From Cyclobacteriaceae bacterium (GTDB lineage: Bacteria; Bacteroidota; Bacteroidia; Cytophagales; Cyclobacteriaceae), in assembly GCA_016787755.1 (NCBI GenBank), contig JAEUUA010000020.1, positions 62,001 to 126,000 on the forward strand: DNA of 64,000 nt, read 5' to 3'. Each line of letters opens with the position of its first letter. Within the stretch, counting starts at the first letter, position 1. A program made the translations under genes and the position numbers. Of the stretch, positions 28,900 to 37,876 are shown piece by piece. The notes beneath the pieces are model-generated. The model was not told the DNA's origin, did not search any database, and was given only the letters and a program-made list of their open reading frames with translations.

Positions 28900-30069
28900 T
28901 CATTTTCGTAAAGGAAGTCGTTTCCAATAAGTAAGCTGCCTCCAAATCCATTCAGTCGGTCCATACCTAAATATCTTTAGCCAATATATGCTGATGAGGA
29001 TTTCAACAAGCAGCCAAAGGAAAGCAAAAAGCCAAATTATGTGAATTGACAATTCACCTAACTTATTTAATCCAACACCATATAACAGTAAAATTAGAAA
29101 CATTGAAACCATTAAGTAATTTGTAAGTGTCATTCTGCCCAATGATTGCAATGCCGTAAAAAATATATTCATTCCCAGCGATATATATGCGATCACAAGT
29201 ACGCTTACATAAAAAATTGTTGTGGAAAGAATACCCAAGGAAAGCAAAGGATCAAGAATGAATTGATTGACATGAATAGTTTTATTGATCACTAACCAAT
29301 TGATAATAAAATAGGTGCCCATAAATGGCGCTGTGCTTAATGCAATTTTCCTAAACATGGCTTTTTTCTCTTCCACTGAATGGAACAACTTTATCCGCAA
29401 AAGAAAATATCCAAACAAAAATCGGCCGAGTGTTTCGATAAGGTCGTGCAAATCACCCCCCGATAGGATAAACATCCGGTAATAGAAATTGACATTAAAC
29501 TTAAATACATCAAGAATATTTCCCTGTTTATATTGATCATATAATGATTGAATATCTGCATCAGTAAATGTTTCAGGGTGATTGCGGAATGCAAACGAAA
29601 TCAGCACGGGAACCATAAGCGCTAATAAAACAGCGTACAATAGGATGGTCTGATTGGTTTTCTTTCTGAATAACAACAGCATCATTCCACTCATTGCATA
29701 GAGGTGTAAAACATCTCCCCACCAAAAAAGGGAATGCATGCAGCCCAGGATAAATAACCAGAACATCCGCCTTATGAAAAAAGAATTCGGGTGAATGTTT
29801 TTTCTTTCCAAACTTTCAAGGATAAGTCCAAATCCGTAACCAAAGAGAATGGAAAATAAGGTCACGAATTTCCATTCAATAAAAATCGAGTTAAAACTCA
29901 TAAGAAACACATCCAAAGATGAGGACATGGAATTTAGAATAGATTCGGGTGTTTGTTGGACAACAAAACCCGTGAAATTGGCGATTAATACACCAACCAG
30001 AGCAAACCCTCTAATTACATCCACAATGATCGCCCTGTTGTTGTGCTCTATGGGTAAGGTTGATGTCAT
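28900..30069 (-). CDS. DUF418 family membrane protein (YeiB-like)
   Basis: 389 residues, about ten membrane helices. The N-terminal RAIIVDVIRGFALVGVLIAN is the DUF418/heparan acetyltransferase-like signature. LFSILFGYGFGLILE and MSGMMLLLFRKKTNQ follow. The C-terminal DUF418 core includes SLGRMTLTNYLMVSMF and YGPTEWIWRQLTYWK. Proteins of this family are inner-membrane acyltransferase-like proteins of uncertain function. It is monocistronic. Confidence 0.85.
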   Translation of the reverse strand: MTSTLPIEHNNRAIIVDVIRGFALVGVLIANFTGFVVQQTPESILNSMSSSLDVFLMSFNSIFIEWKFVTLFSILFGYGFGLILESLERKNIHPNSFFIRRMFWLFILGCMHSLFWWGDVLHLYAMSGMMLLLFRKKTNQTILLYAVLLALMVPVLISFAFRNHPETFTDADIQSLYDQYKQGNILDVFKFNVNFYYRMFILSGGDLHDLIETLGRFLFGYFLLRIKLFHSVEEKKAMFRKIALSTAPFMGTYFIINWLVINKTIHVNQFILDPLLSLGILSTTIFYVSVLVIAYISLGMNIFFTALQSLGRMTLTNYLMVSMFLILLLYGVGLNKLGELSIHIIWLFAFLWLLVEILISIYWLKIFRYGPTEWIWRQLTYWKRLPLRK

Positions 30070-30254
30070 GCGTTAGTAAAGCTACTGAGAATTTCCAACG
30101 TTTGAGTTTGGAAAGTTACACTATGGTTGCATTTAACATTTCAGGATTTGCGTTCAGGCGTGCTGGACCGATGGAGCGAAATTCCCGATTTTTTGGGTAA
30201 GTGCTTTTACCGCCTTTCTACTCTCAATAATCATGTATTAATGTTTGAGGAATT

Positions 30255-30710
30255 TCATTTTTCGCAAATTTCTTTCAATGTTTCTAGTGCCTTTGGATAG
30301 GTCTGATTCATGTATTCTGAAAAATCTTCTGTCGTGTCTAATTCAACAGTAACCATCGTAGTTCCATCTCTTTCTTCAAAGGAATAGTTTTCAAATCCAT
30401 TTGCCCATTTTTCAACTTCTGGCCCTTCTGTAATTTCCTTATTGGCTTTTAAAAGTCCATAATGTTGAATCGAAACAAATCGGTTGGGAATGTTTTCAGC
30501 GATTTTGGAAACCATACCACCTTTTTCTCCTTTGTCATCTATACCCAGAAATAGAATTTTACTTCCTGTATTCCAACTTCCTTCATAGGTAGATGTTGGG
30601 TTAAATATCGAAGTCCATCGTTCATAAGTTGATTTATTATCAATACCTAGCATACAATCATATATCCTGGATGCAGGTGCATGGATTCTTACCTTGAATT
30701 GTAATTTCAT
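30255..30710 (-). CDS. SRPBCC/START-like domain protein
   Basis: 151 residues. The first strand KLQFKVRIHAPASRIYDCML and the following helix match the start of SRPBCC proteins (SRPBCC/AHSA1-like fold). EEIDGT-type turns and the C-terminal helix YMNQTYPKALETLKEICEK complete it. The family binds hydrophobic ligands; many bacterial members are uncharacterised. There is no operon partner. Confidence 0.7.
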   Translation of the reverse strand: MKLQFKVRIHAPASRIYDCMLGIDNKSTYERWTSIFNPTSTYEGSWNTGSKILFLGIDDKGEKGGMVSKIAENIPNRFVSIQHYGLLKANKEITEGPEVEKWANGFENYSFEERDGTTMVTVELDTTEDFSEYMNQTYPKALETLKEICEK

Positions 30711-30894
30711 ACCTATAATAGTTGTATAGTGTTTTTAAGCTATCGTTTCTGTCCTAACTGAGCAGTTACTGCTTTTGTATACTCAACTTCGGTAAATGGC
30801 AAATTTGTTCTGGCATTTAGTAGCTAATTACAAATATTCTTTAAATCGGAAAGGTCCTAAGACCTGACTTTGGAAAGAAAAGTGCTCCCGCATT

Positions 30895-31011
30895 CTATTT
30901 GCCAACGAATGGTCGCCATACTGGATTTTGATTTCTCCTGGGGGTATTAGTTAATCGAACTTTTTTCCCATTAGCCACCTGAACAATCCACACATCATAT
31001 TGCTTAGAATT
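30895..31011 (-). pseudogene. C-terminal remnant of a TolB/PD40-like protein
   Basis: A 38-codon open stretch without a start encodes YDVWIVQVANGKKVRLTN and then NPVWRPFVGK before a TAG stop. This is the typical last blade of TolB/PD40 propeller proteins. No upstream coding part is recognisable, so it looks like the leftover tail of a deleted gene in the spacer (30,711-31,098) before sbtA. The rest of this spacer shows nothing. Confidence 0.5.
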
Positions 31012-31098
31012 GCCAGCTCTTTTGCAATTATTGCTCTGTGTGTGTGCTTATTGAATTGAAAATGTTTTTGAACCAGCGTTTTAGGTATCAATCCCTCA

Positions 31099-32061
31099 TC
31101 AAGTATTTTGCACAATCAGAAAATAGATCGGCATACCAATTGTAATATTTATAGGGAACGTTACTGCAAGCGCCATTGGTAAGAAAAGGCCAGGATTTGC
31201 ATTGGGAACTGAAATTTTCATAGCTGCTGGAACTGCAATGTAAGAGGCACTTGCAGATAATACCGCAAACATAAACCGATTGGTTATATCGTGTGTTACA
31301 AATGAACTTAACAGCGCAATGAGACAACCATTAATAAGAGGAATTAGAATTGCAAAAATAATGGGAAACCAACCAAATGAGAAAAAAGCTTTTAGCTTTC
31401 TGCCACTTGTAATACCCATATCCAAAAGAAAAATTGCAAGAAAGCCCTTAAAGAGGTCGTTTGTAAATGGTTTTATTCCCTCTGCCTGCTTGGCATTCGC
31501 TATATAACCAATGACCAGACTACCCAGAATGAGTAAGACACTTCCATTTGTAAAAGAATGTTTTATCACACTTCTTTTTTTAATTAAATAGGGCTCGTCT
31601 TTATTGAATACGGAAATTAATATCAACCCAATTATTATAGCAGGTGATTCCATCAAAGCCATAATGGCTACCATGTGGCCATGAAGGGAAAGTTGCTGCG
31701 ATTCGAGGTAAGAAACTGCTGTTACAAATGTTACTGCACTTACTGAACCGTAAGCAGCGGCTATCGCTCCTGCATCAAACACGTTCAATTTTCTTTTAAG
31801 GATAAAGAACGTGTAAAGTGGTATGACTAAAGAAATTGAAATCCCAAATAACATCGACCATCCAATTTCTAGTGTAAAGGCTTCATGGGATAATTCCTGC
31901 CCACCTTTAAAACCAATTGCAAATAAGAGATAGAGTGAAATAAATTTGGATGAATTTGATGGAACTTCTAAATCACTTTTTAAGTAAAAAGCAAAAATAC
32001 CCAGCACAAAAAAGAGTAGGGCCGGATTTGTTAGATTGTCTATGAGTAAGTTATAGTTCAT
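31099..32061 (-). CDS. sbtA: SbtA-type sodium-dependent bicarbonate permease
   Basis: 320 residues with about ten membrane helices in two inverted halves. NLTNPALLFFVLGIFAFYLKSDLEVP and LFAIGFKGGQEL are the conserved opening of the SbtA family. GAIAAAYGSVSAVTFVTA and FAVLSASASYIAVPAAMKI supply the two substrate/Na+-binding crossover regions. SbtA imports bicarbonate with Na+ in cyanobacteria. Homologues in heterotrophs are thought to feed carboxylation reactions. No SbtB-like PII gene is adjacent. Confidence 0.85.
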   Translation of the reverse strand: MNYNLLIDNLTNPALLFFVLGIFAFYLKSDLEVPSNSSKFISLYLLFAIGFKGGQELSHEAFTLEIGWSMLFGISISLVIPLYTFFILKRKLNVFDAGAIAAAYGSVSAVTFVTAVSYLESQQLSLHGHMVAIMALMESPAIIIGLILISVFNKDEPYLIKKRSVIKHSFTNGSVLLILGSLVIGYIANAKQAEGIKPFTNDLFKGFLAIFLLDMGITSGRKLKAFFSFGWFPIIFAILIPLINGCLIALLSSFVTHDITNRFMFAVLSASASYIAVPAAMKISVPNANPGLFLPMALAVTFPINITIGMPIYFLIVQNT

Positions 32062-32373
32062 GGATTATACAATTATTTGCGATTGCATTTCTTTATTATT
32101 TTTTTCCTGTTGAGGTATTAAATCCGTTTACTTCTATATCAAAGTATGAAATGTAACCTTCCGGTAGGGCAGGGAATGGTTCAGTTTGCTTTGCCAGCCA
32201 TTGATACTTAAGCAACAGTAATTTCCCTTTCACCAGCAATAGTTGTTTGCTTTACTAGTATAATTTTCATTAAAGGGTCATGGATTTCACAGTAGTTAAG
32301 CTAGGAGCTATTACTTCTTCTTTTTTTCGTACGTAGCTGCTATAAGTAAAAACCTTCCATTGAATATTTTAGG
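32062..32373. other. 312-bp spacer with an unassigned open stretch
   Basis: On the minus strand about 50 codons are open without a clear start, ending at a TAA at 32,096-32,098, and include FPALPEGYISYFDIEVNGF. It may be a gene remnant, but I cannot name a family. No RNA gene or terminator stands out. Confidence 0.3.
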
Positions 32374-32655
32374 CTACTCATCCATTAGTATGATATTTAT
32401 TTTAGAGCTAACAAGAAGTTTTTTGTTGTTAGCTCTTGCTTCAGATAATATCGCCTGTAATTTTTCCATATCTTTTTTTAATTCAGGAATTCTCTTTTGC
32501 GCGATTTCATCATTTTTCCCAAATCTTTCCTGGGAACTCCAATTTTTTATGTTGTGAAAGTTAATTTTAGAGGAAATCATAGTAGCTAGAAGTTCCTTTG
32601 CTTCGGCAGAATTGAAGAGACCATCTATTAATGTTAATGTTTCACTATTTTTCAT
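32374..32655 (-). CDS. Small hypothetical protein
   Basis: 93 residues, strongly helical and charged. It opens with ETLTLIDGLFNSAEAKELL, followed by FHNIKNWSSQERFGKND and a coiled segment PELKKDMEKLQAILSEARA. Similar short proteins occur in Bacteroidota, with no assigned function. It lies about 110 nt downstream of the isocitrate dehydrogenase stop and may be cotranscribed with it. Confidence 0.5.
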   Translation of the reverse strand: MKNSETLTLIDGLFNSAEAKELLATMISSKINFHNIKNWSSQERFGKNDEIAQKRIPELKKDMEKLQAILSEARANNKKLLVSSKINIILMDE

Positions 32656-32763
32656 AACTGGCTATATTTTGAATGATACAAATTGGGGTGCAATGGATTT
32701 AGTTATTTATTAAGGGGCGAATAGTTGACTTTTAAAAACAACTTTGGTCATGAAAGCCACTAT

Positions 32764-34200
32764 TTATTGTCCTTGTCCTAAGGAATATCCGGCTTTACCG
32801 TCAAAGGAATATAGATTTTCTGTTTTTATGCTATCGATGTTTTCATTGAGAGCATTTTTCAGAAGTTCGATGATGCTGGATTTATTTATTGAAGAATTTT
32901 CGAATGGTTTAAAACGGCACCTCCAATGGTCAGTACAAAATGTTTCCGTAAATCCATCAGGCCAAACTTTAATTCCCCTGTTAGTTATCATAGAGAGCTT
33001 TAGTTCATCACTTTCAATTCTTTTCACTTTCGCAGCTAATTCGTTTGGATTTGATCCGTTCCAATGGACAAAAATATCCACACCCACTAATTCTTTTTTT
33101 GCAGCAGGTTTGCGCTTGTACCTTGGTAGGTTAAGCGGTGAATTAGTGGCGTAAGAAACAGCCTTTAAAATTTTTGGTTTTTGACCTAGATTTGAGATTA
33201 CCGCTTTTGCGAATTCCTTTGTTCCTAGTTTTTGTTTGCTTGTTCCTTCTTTAAAAATATCGTACGTATGTAAGCCATCTTCCAATGTTTTAAGCCAGGC
33301 ATTTTGAATTTTTTCTGCTATTTCTGTTTGACCGATATGGGTAAGCATCATAATGGCTCCTTGCAATAAACCCGATGGGTTGGCTATATTTTGTCCTGCC
33401 CGTCTTGGCGCAGACCCATGTATGGCCTCAAACATAGAACACTCCTCGCCAATATTTGCAGAGCCTGCTAAACCCACCGAACCCGTTATTTGTGCGGCCA
33501 CATCACTTAACACATCACCATATAAATTCGGCATCACAATTACATCAAAAAATTCAGGGGTAGCAGCCATTTTAGCAGCACCAATGTCTATTATCCAATG
33601 TTCGTTTTCTATTTCAGGATATTCTTTGGCAATCTCATCAAACACCTGGTGAAACAGGCCATCAGTTTGCTTCATAATATTGTCCTTGGTAAAGCAGGTT
33701 ACTTTTTTTCGATTTTGTTGCTTTGCATACTCAAAAGCATAGCGAACTATTTTTTCGCAACCCGGTCTGCTAATTAATTTCAGGCATTGAACTACCTCGT
33801 CTGTTTGTTGGTGCTCAATACCTGCGTATAAATCTTCCTCGTTTTCCCGTACAATTACAATATCCATTACAGGATGCTTAGTGCTTACAAAAGGATGCAA
33901 GCTCATGCAAGGTCTTACGTTTGAATACAAACCAAGAAATTTGCGAGTCGTAACATTTAAGCTTTTGTACCCGCCACCTTGTGGCGTTGTGATTGGAGCT
34001 TTTAGGAAAACCTTATTTCGTCTGATTGTTTCCCATGATTCAGTTGCGATTCCAGCGGTATTACCAGCTAGATACACTTTTTCGCCAACTTCTATTTCAT
34101 CAATTTCGAGTTTGGCGCCTGCGGCTAAAATTATCTCTAATGTGGCGTCCATGATCTCAGGACCAATTCCATCTCCTTTTGCTACTGTTATTCTTGTCAT
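32764..34200 (-). CDS. icd: NADP-dependent isocitrate dehydrogenase (long form)
   Basis: 478 residues. The N-terminal two thirds are the isocitrate/isopropylmalate dehydrogenase fold: ITVAKGDGIGPEIMDA, the substrate loop YKSLNVTTRKFLGLYSNVRP, the metal-binding MPNLYGDVLSDVAAQITGS, and the cofactor segment FEAIHGSAPRRAGQNIANP. A ~140-residue C-terminal extension (VGVDIFVHWNGSNPNELAAK) is typical of the Thermus-type enzyme also found in Bacteroidota. It makes 2-oxoglutarate in the TCA cycle. It is divergent from a LysR gene that probably regulates it. Confidence 0.9.
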   Translation of the reverse strand: MTRITVAKGDGIGPEIMDATLEIILAAGAKLEIDEIEVGEKVYLAGNTAGIATESWETIRRNKVFLKAPITTPQGGGYKSLNVTTRKFLGLYSNVRPCMSLHPFVSTKHPVMDIVIVRENEEDLYAGIEHQQTDEVVQCLKLISRPGCEKIVRYAFEYAKQQNRKKVTCFTKDNIMKQTDGLFHQVFDEIAKEYPEIENEHWIIDIGAAKMAATPEFFDVIVMPNLYGDVLSDVAAQITGSVGLAGSANIGEECSMFEAIHGSAPRRAGQNIANPSGLLQGAIMMLTHIGQTEIAEKIQNAWLKTLEDGLHTYDIFKEGTSKQKLGTKEFAKAVISNLGQKPKILKAVSYATNSPLNLPRYKRKPAAKKELVGVDIFVHWNGSNPNELAAKVKRIESDELKLSMITNRGIKVWPDGFTETFCTDHWRCRFKPFENSSINKSSIIELLKNALNENIDSIKTENLYSFDGKAGYSLGQGQ

Positions 34201-34291
34201 ATTACTCTGTTTTAAATTTCGCGCTGCAAAATTGAGAGTTTTAATGCATAATTATTATTTATCTTTGTAATGAAATCCATAAAAATAATAT

Positions 34292-35215
34292 ATGAATTAT
34301 ACCTTAAATCAGTTGCAGATATTTTTGAAAATCGCGCAAACCCAAAGTGTTACAAAGGCTTCGGAAGAGTTGCACCTTACCCAGCCAGCGGTTTCTATTC
34401 AGTTGAGAAACTTTCAAGACCAATTTGACATACCGTTAACGGAAGTGGTTGGACGAAAAATTTACATTACGGATTTTGGGTTGGAAATTGCCGAGGCGGC
34501 TGAAAACATAATCAACCTGGTATACGCCATAAACTATAAAACAGTAGCGTACAAGGGACAATTAACAGGACGTTTAAAGATTTCAGTGGTATCTACGGGA
34601 AAATATGTAATGCCTTACTTTCTAACTAATTTTATACAACAACATTCTGGAATAGAATTAATAATGGATGTTACTAATAAAAATAAAGTTATTAAGAGTT
34701 TGGAGAATAATGAAGTTGATTTTGCTCTTGTTTCTATTTTACCAAATACATTAAATGTTGAGAAACTCGATTTATTACAAAATAAGTTGTACTTGGTAGG
34801 CCATGCGGAAGCCAAGTTTAAAAAAGCTAGCGGCATTAAGGAAATATTTAAAGAACTGCCTTTACTATTTAGAGAAAAAGGTTCCGGGACAAGACAAACA
34901 ATGGAAAGTTTTATTGAGCGTAATAATATATCCGTTTTAAAAAAAATGGAGTTAACTTCCAATGAAGCCGTTAAACAATCGTTATTGGCGGGTTTGGGAT
35001 TTTCTATTATGCCTTTAATTGGGATTAAAAATGAATTGCATAACAATGAATTAAAAATTATACCCATAAAAGGGCTGCCAATTAAAACAACCTGGAGTTT
35101 AATATGGCTAAAGGGAAAAAAACATTCTCCGGTTTCTAAATCTTTTTTAGACCATTTAAAAAAGGAAAAATCGCAAATCGTGCACGATAAATTTAGTTGG
35201 TATGAGCAGTATTAG
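34292..35215 (+). CDS. LysR family transcriptional regulator
   Basis: 307 residues. The N-terminal winged helix-turn-helix is QLQIFLKIAQTQSVTKASEE followed by LHLTQPAVSIQLRNFQ. The C-terminal effector domain is PBP2-like (LKISVVSTGKYVMPYFLTNF, FREKGSGTRQTMESF). The layout resembles the CbbR/CmpR branch, which responds to carbon metabolites. It is divergent from icd with a ~90-nt shared promoter region. Its last codons overlap a decayed acetyltransferase remnant on the other strand, which marks the distal edge of the cassette array. Confidence 0.85.
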   Translation: MNYTLNQLQIFLKIAQTQSVTKASEELHLTQPAVSIQLRNFQDQFDIPLTEVVGRKIYITDFGLEIAEAAENIINLVYAINYKTVAYKGQLTGRLKISVVSTGKYVMPYFLTNFIQQHSGIELIMDVTNKNKVIKSLENNEVDFALVSILPNTLNVEKLDLLQNKLYLVGHAEAKFKKASGIKEIFKELPLLFREKGSGTRQTMESFIERNNISVLKKMELTSNEAVKQSLLAGLGFSIMPLIGIKNELHNNELKIIPIKGLPIKTTWSLIWLKGKKHSPVSKSFLDHLKKEKSQIVHDKFSWYEQY

Positions 35216-35423
35216 AGGATTGACTCAACTTAGCATCAGAAGCCATTTCCGTACAATTTTGCTCAAGTCCCCAATCTTCTGATTTCCTGACTAAACGGTT
35301 TGCTACTCCTTGATTTCGATAAAGTGGCTCAATGTAGAGTCCTTCTATATATACAACTGGTGAGGTAGTTGTCCCTTCTACATAGTCAGTCCTTAATGAC
35401 AATTGAATGAACCCGATCGCTGC
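35193..35423 (-). pseudogene. Decayed AAC(6')-like aminoglycoside acetyltransferase in the distal cassette
   Basis: From about 35,423 the minus strand reads AAIGFIQLSLRTDYVEG, then VVYIEGLYIEPLYRNQGVAN (with the acetyl-CoA-binding R/Q-x-x-G) and TEMASDAKL. This is the central part of an AAC(6')-type GNAT acetyltransferase. An in-frame TGA sits just upstream (35,424-35,426) and the N-terminus is lost. The C-terminus is cut short where the sequence fuses with the 3' end of the LysR gene. The nearest hairpin site is upstream, at 35,498. This is the last, broken unit of the array. Confidence 0.7.
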
Positions 35424-35497
35424 TCACTTCCACAAGCCTCTTCAGAAAAGCATCCATAGGAATTATCATAAAACCAAAGTGAAACATTCGCATGCCC

Positions 35498-35630
35498 GCT
35501 AACGTTTGATGGCTGGGTACAGGGGCGGGGAGGGTAGTACAGCATTTGATACAAAGCACCGAACTTAAATGTACGCAGAATGCGACAAGCGAAGCACAAA
35601 ACCCCGCCTGACGCAAAACCTGTTATAGGC
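35498..35630 (-). repeat. attC-like site A
   Basis: Outer cores are GCTAACG (left) and TGTTATAGG (right). The inner stem is GGCGGGG (left, near 35,526) with CCCCGCC (right, near 35,603). The central loop carries AAGCACCGAAC and CGAAGCACAAAAC, shared with other sites. It ends the Crp/NmrA/NTF2 cassette's neighbour on the low side. Confidence 0.8.
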
Positions 35631-35645
35631 TGCCCTTCTGTCCTT

Positions 35646-36128
35646 TTATTTTGTTTTATTAAACATGTATCTCGCTATTTTCCATTCTCCATCTACCTTT
35701 TCAAATACAAAAAGTTCTCTATTTGCTTCAGGTGCTTCAACTCCATTGGCAAGTATTTTAACTGATCCCTTTGAACTGGTTACTGCAAAGGCCATGTTTC
35801 CTTCTACTTCAATTTCTTCAATAAAAAACTCAATGTTCAGTTGAATTTGAGAAAATACAAATTCATACGATTTAAGAATTCCTTCTGAGCCTATACCCGA
35901 TGGCGCTTGTGTTGGCATGAATATTCCATCTTTAGTATAAAGAGATTGAGCTAATTTAGCATCTGAAGTGTTCAATGATTTTTTGTACACACTTAGAAGC
36001 GTTTCGATTTTTTGTTTTTCTTCTTTTATCATGATTTCTGTTTTTTCTTTAGTTATTTCAGATTCTTGTTTTTGATTGCATGACACCCCAATAGTGGCCG
36101 CCAATAAATATAATGCTAACTGTTTCAT
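35646..36128 (-). CDS. NTF2-like (SnoaL/DUF4440-type) lipoprotein
   Basis: About 160 residues from ATG 36128, chosen because MKQLALYLLAATIGVSC is a signal peptide with a lipobox; a Met 30 nt upstream would spoil it. The mature part is an NTF2-like fold: LLSVYKKSLNTSDAKLAQSL, YTKDGIFMPTQAPSGIG and the C-terminal VFEKVDGEWKIARYMFNKT. Such domains bind small hydrophobic ligands or act as enzymes. It is the last gene of a three-gene cassette with nmrA-like and crp-like genes, starting 8 nt after the NmrA stop. Confidence 0.75.
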   Translation of the reverse strand: MKQLALYLLAATIGVSCNQKQESEITKEKTEIMIKEEKQKIETLLSVYKKSLNTSDAKLAQSLYTKDGIFMPTQAPSGIGSEGILKSYEFVFSQIQLNIEFFIEEIEVEGNMAFAVTSSKGSVKILANGVEAPEANRELFVFEKVDGEWKIARYMFNKTK

Positions 36129-36135
36129 GTATAAA

Positions 36136-37011
36136 TTAGTTTTGATTAATCCAATCATTTAAAGAAGTAAATTCTTCCGTAGCAATTTCTTTAGCCAATT
36201 GAATTTGTGCTTCCGGATTCGGCCCCATATAGGTGTGAGCTTCAAAATAAGCAAGCATTTGTGCGATTTCTTCAGCACCTTGGAAAAAGCTTGAAAACAC
36301 TTCCGCAGGAACTTGATTAAAGCTGTATTCTTTCCCATTAGCTTTGAATGTATCCAAAATATCATTGAAGCTATTGAGTTCTGTGGCGAGTGATAAATAA
36401 CTTCCGTTTCCAACTTTTTCAGGATTTAAGAATGCACCGGCAACTACTTTACCTAAGTCGTTGATATCTGACATATGAATTCCTTTTACTGTAGGATTAA
36501 TAGGAAGTGTCCAGCCTAAAGAACCATCTTGTTGTGTTTGTGCACCCATTTGTCCTGTTAGGTTTTGGAAATAAAAAGGAGGTTGTACAAATGTGTAGTT
36601 TTTGAATCCAGCGTTTTTTCCTAATTCGTCAACCCTTGCTTTACCCGTAAAATGCGGAACATTAAACTTGCCATTACTTATCTTTTCTACATTCGGGAGG
36701 GTAGACCATATAAAGTGATTAACACCAGCATCTTTTGCTGCTTGGATAGCAAGTTTACCTTGAGCAATTTCGTCCGCTCCTTCCCAAAAATTAGTTACAA
36801 CGAAAACGCCATGTGCATTTTTAAATGCCTCTGTTAACGATACTAAGTCAGTAAGGTCGCCTTTTACAACTTCATCAGCCTTACCACTGTATTTTTCCGG
36901 GTTTCTTGTAACTGCTCTGGCCTTGAAAGTACCATCTTTAAGTATGGAGTTAACAACGCCTTTACCTTGTGAACCTGTCGCTCCCAGTACGGCAATAATT
37001 TTCTTTTCCAT
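36136..37011 (-). CDS. NmrA-like NAD(P)-binding protein
   Basis: 291 residues. The Rossmann motif is AVLGATGSQGKGVVNSILKDG at the N-terminus, followed by VVKGDLTDLVSLTEAFKNAHG and HFIWSTLPNVEKISNGK. The family contains redox-sensing regulators and NAD(P)H-dependent reductases of the atypical SDR type. It lacks the classical YxxxK, which favours a sensor-type NmrA protein. It forms an operon within the cassette with the downstream NTF2-like gene and the upstream Crp-type regulator. Confidence 0.85.
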   Translation of the reverse strand: MEKKIIAVLGATGSQGKGVVNSILKDGTFKARAVTRNPEKYSGKADEVVKGDLTDLVSLTEAFKNAHGVFVVTNFWEGADEIAQGKLAIQAAKDAGVNHFIWSTLPNVEKISNGKFNVPHFTGKARVDELGKNAGFKNYTFVQPPFYFQNLTGQMGAQTQQDGSLGWTLPINPTVKGIHMSDINDLGKVVAGAFLNPEKVGNGSYLSLATELNSFNDILDTFKANGKEYSFNQVPAEVFSSFFQGAEEIAQMLAYFEAHTYMGPNPEAQIQLAKEIATEEFTSLNDWINQN

Positions 37012-37114
37012 TTTATTTTGCTTTTAAATTGTTTGTCGATGTTGACACAACAAAGATGCGATGAATGAACTACCCAAGACCATAAGGTAGTTTAAGAAAT
37101 GCTCTTAAAGTATA

Positions 37115-37696
37115 TTAAGATTTTGCGATTTTTTTTCTAATAGTACTAAGAAACTCAGGGGTTACACCAAGGTAAGAGGCTATTTGCACATTAGAGATTC
37201 GGTTAAATAAAGTAGGATGTCTTTCAAGAAAATCTAAATAGCGTTCTTCGGCAGTTGAACTAATATTATGTAAAACCCTTCGCTGAAGACCTACCATGGC
37301 ATTTTCTGCGAGTACTCTAAAAATTTGATTGAATTTAGGATAATCTGTAAAAAGTTTCAGCTGATCTTCTTTTTTGACTTGAAGGATAATTGAGTTTTCA
37401 GTAGCTTCCACATTTAGTTTACTTGGGGTATTACTGTGAAAACTTCCAATATCCCCAATCCACCAATTTTCGATAGCAAATTGTAAGTTGTGTTCTTTTC
37501 CGTGAGGGTCAATCAAGTACATTCTGAAACAACCTTCAAGAACATAGGTGTTTTGTTTGCAAATTTCTCCTTCTTGAAGAATAAATTGCCTTTTTTTTAC
37601 ACTTCTTTCTTTAAAGATTTCTTCAACAAAAGCAATTTCCTTCTCATCCAAAGGAAGCATGCGATTGAAATATTCTATGAGTGCTAGTGTCTTCAT
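37115..37696 (-). CDS. Crp/Fnr-type transcriptional regulator
   Basis: 193 residues. The N-terminal cyclic-nucleotide-binding-like barrel is visible from KRQFILQEGEICKQNTYVLE to NWWIGDIGSFHSNTPS. The C-terminal wing has NVQIASYLGVTPEFLSTIR, a minimal helix-turn-helix as in Bacteroidota Crp/Fnr proteins of about 190 residues. It starts ~52 nt inside the cassette, right after site B, and likely controls its two downstream genes. Confidence 0.85.
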   Translation of the reverse strand: MKTLALIEYFNRMLPLDEKEIAFVEEIFKERSVKKRQFILQEGEICKQNTYVLEGCFRMYLIDPHGKEHNLQFAIENWWIGDIGSFHSNTPSKLNVEATENSIILQVKKEDQLKLFTDYPKFNQIFRVLAENAMVGLQRRVLHNISSTAEERYLDFLERHPTLFNRISNVQIASYLGVTPEFLSTIRKKIAKS

Positions 37697-37743
37697 TTTA
37701 ATTTGCTGTAAGGAGCGATTCTGTTTGTTGAAAGTGAGGGTTG

Positions 37744-37876
37744 CCTATACGTTTTCGGGCTTGGCGTCCGGGCGGGTTTCGGAGTACAAAGTTTCAATTT
37801 ATTACTAAAGTTAATTATAAGCACGAAGATCCAAGTTTGCACGTCTCCCCGCGTGACTCAAAACCCGTGTTAGTGG
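37744..37876 (-). repeat. attC-like site B
   Basis: Outer cores are CCTATACG (left, a degenerate TAACG) and GTGTTAGTGG (right). The inner stem has CGGGCGGG (left) and CCCCGCG (right). The centre has TTTCGGAGTACAAA and GCACGAAGATCCAAGTTTGC, the second shared with site C. The stop codon TAA of the DUF6544-like gene is formed by the right core. Confidence 0.8.
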
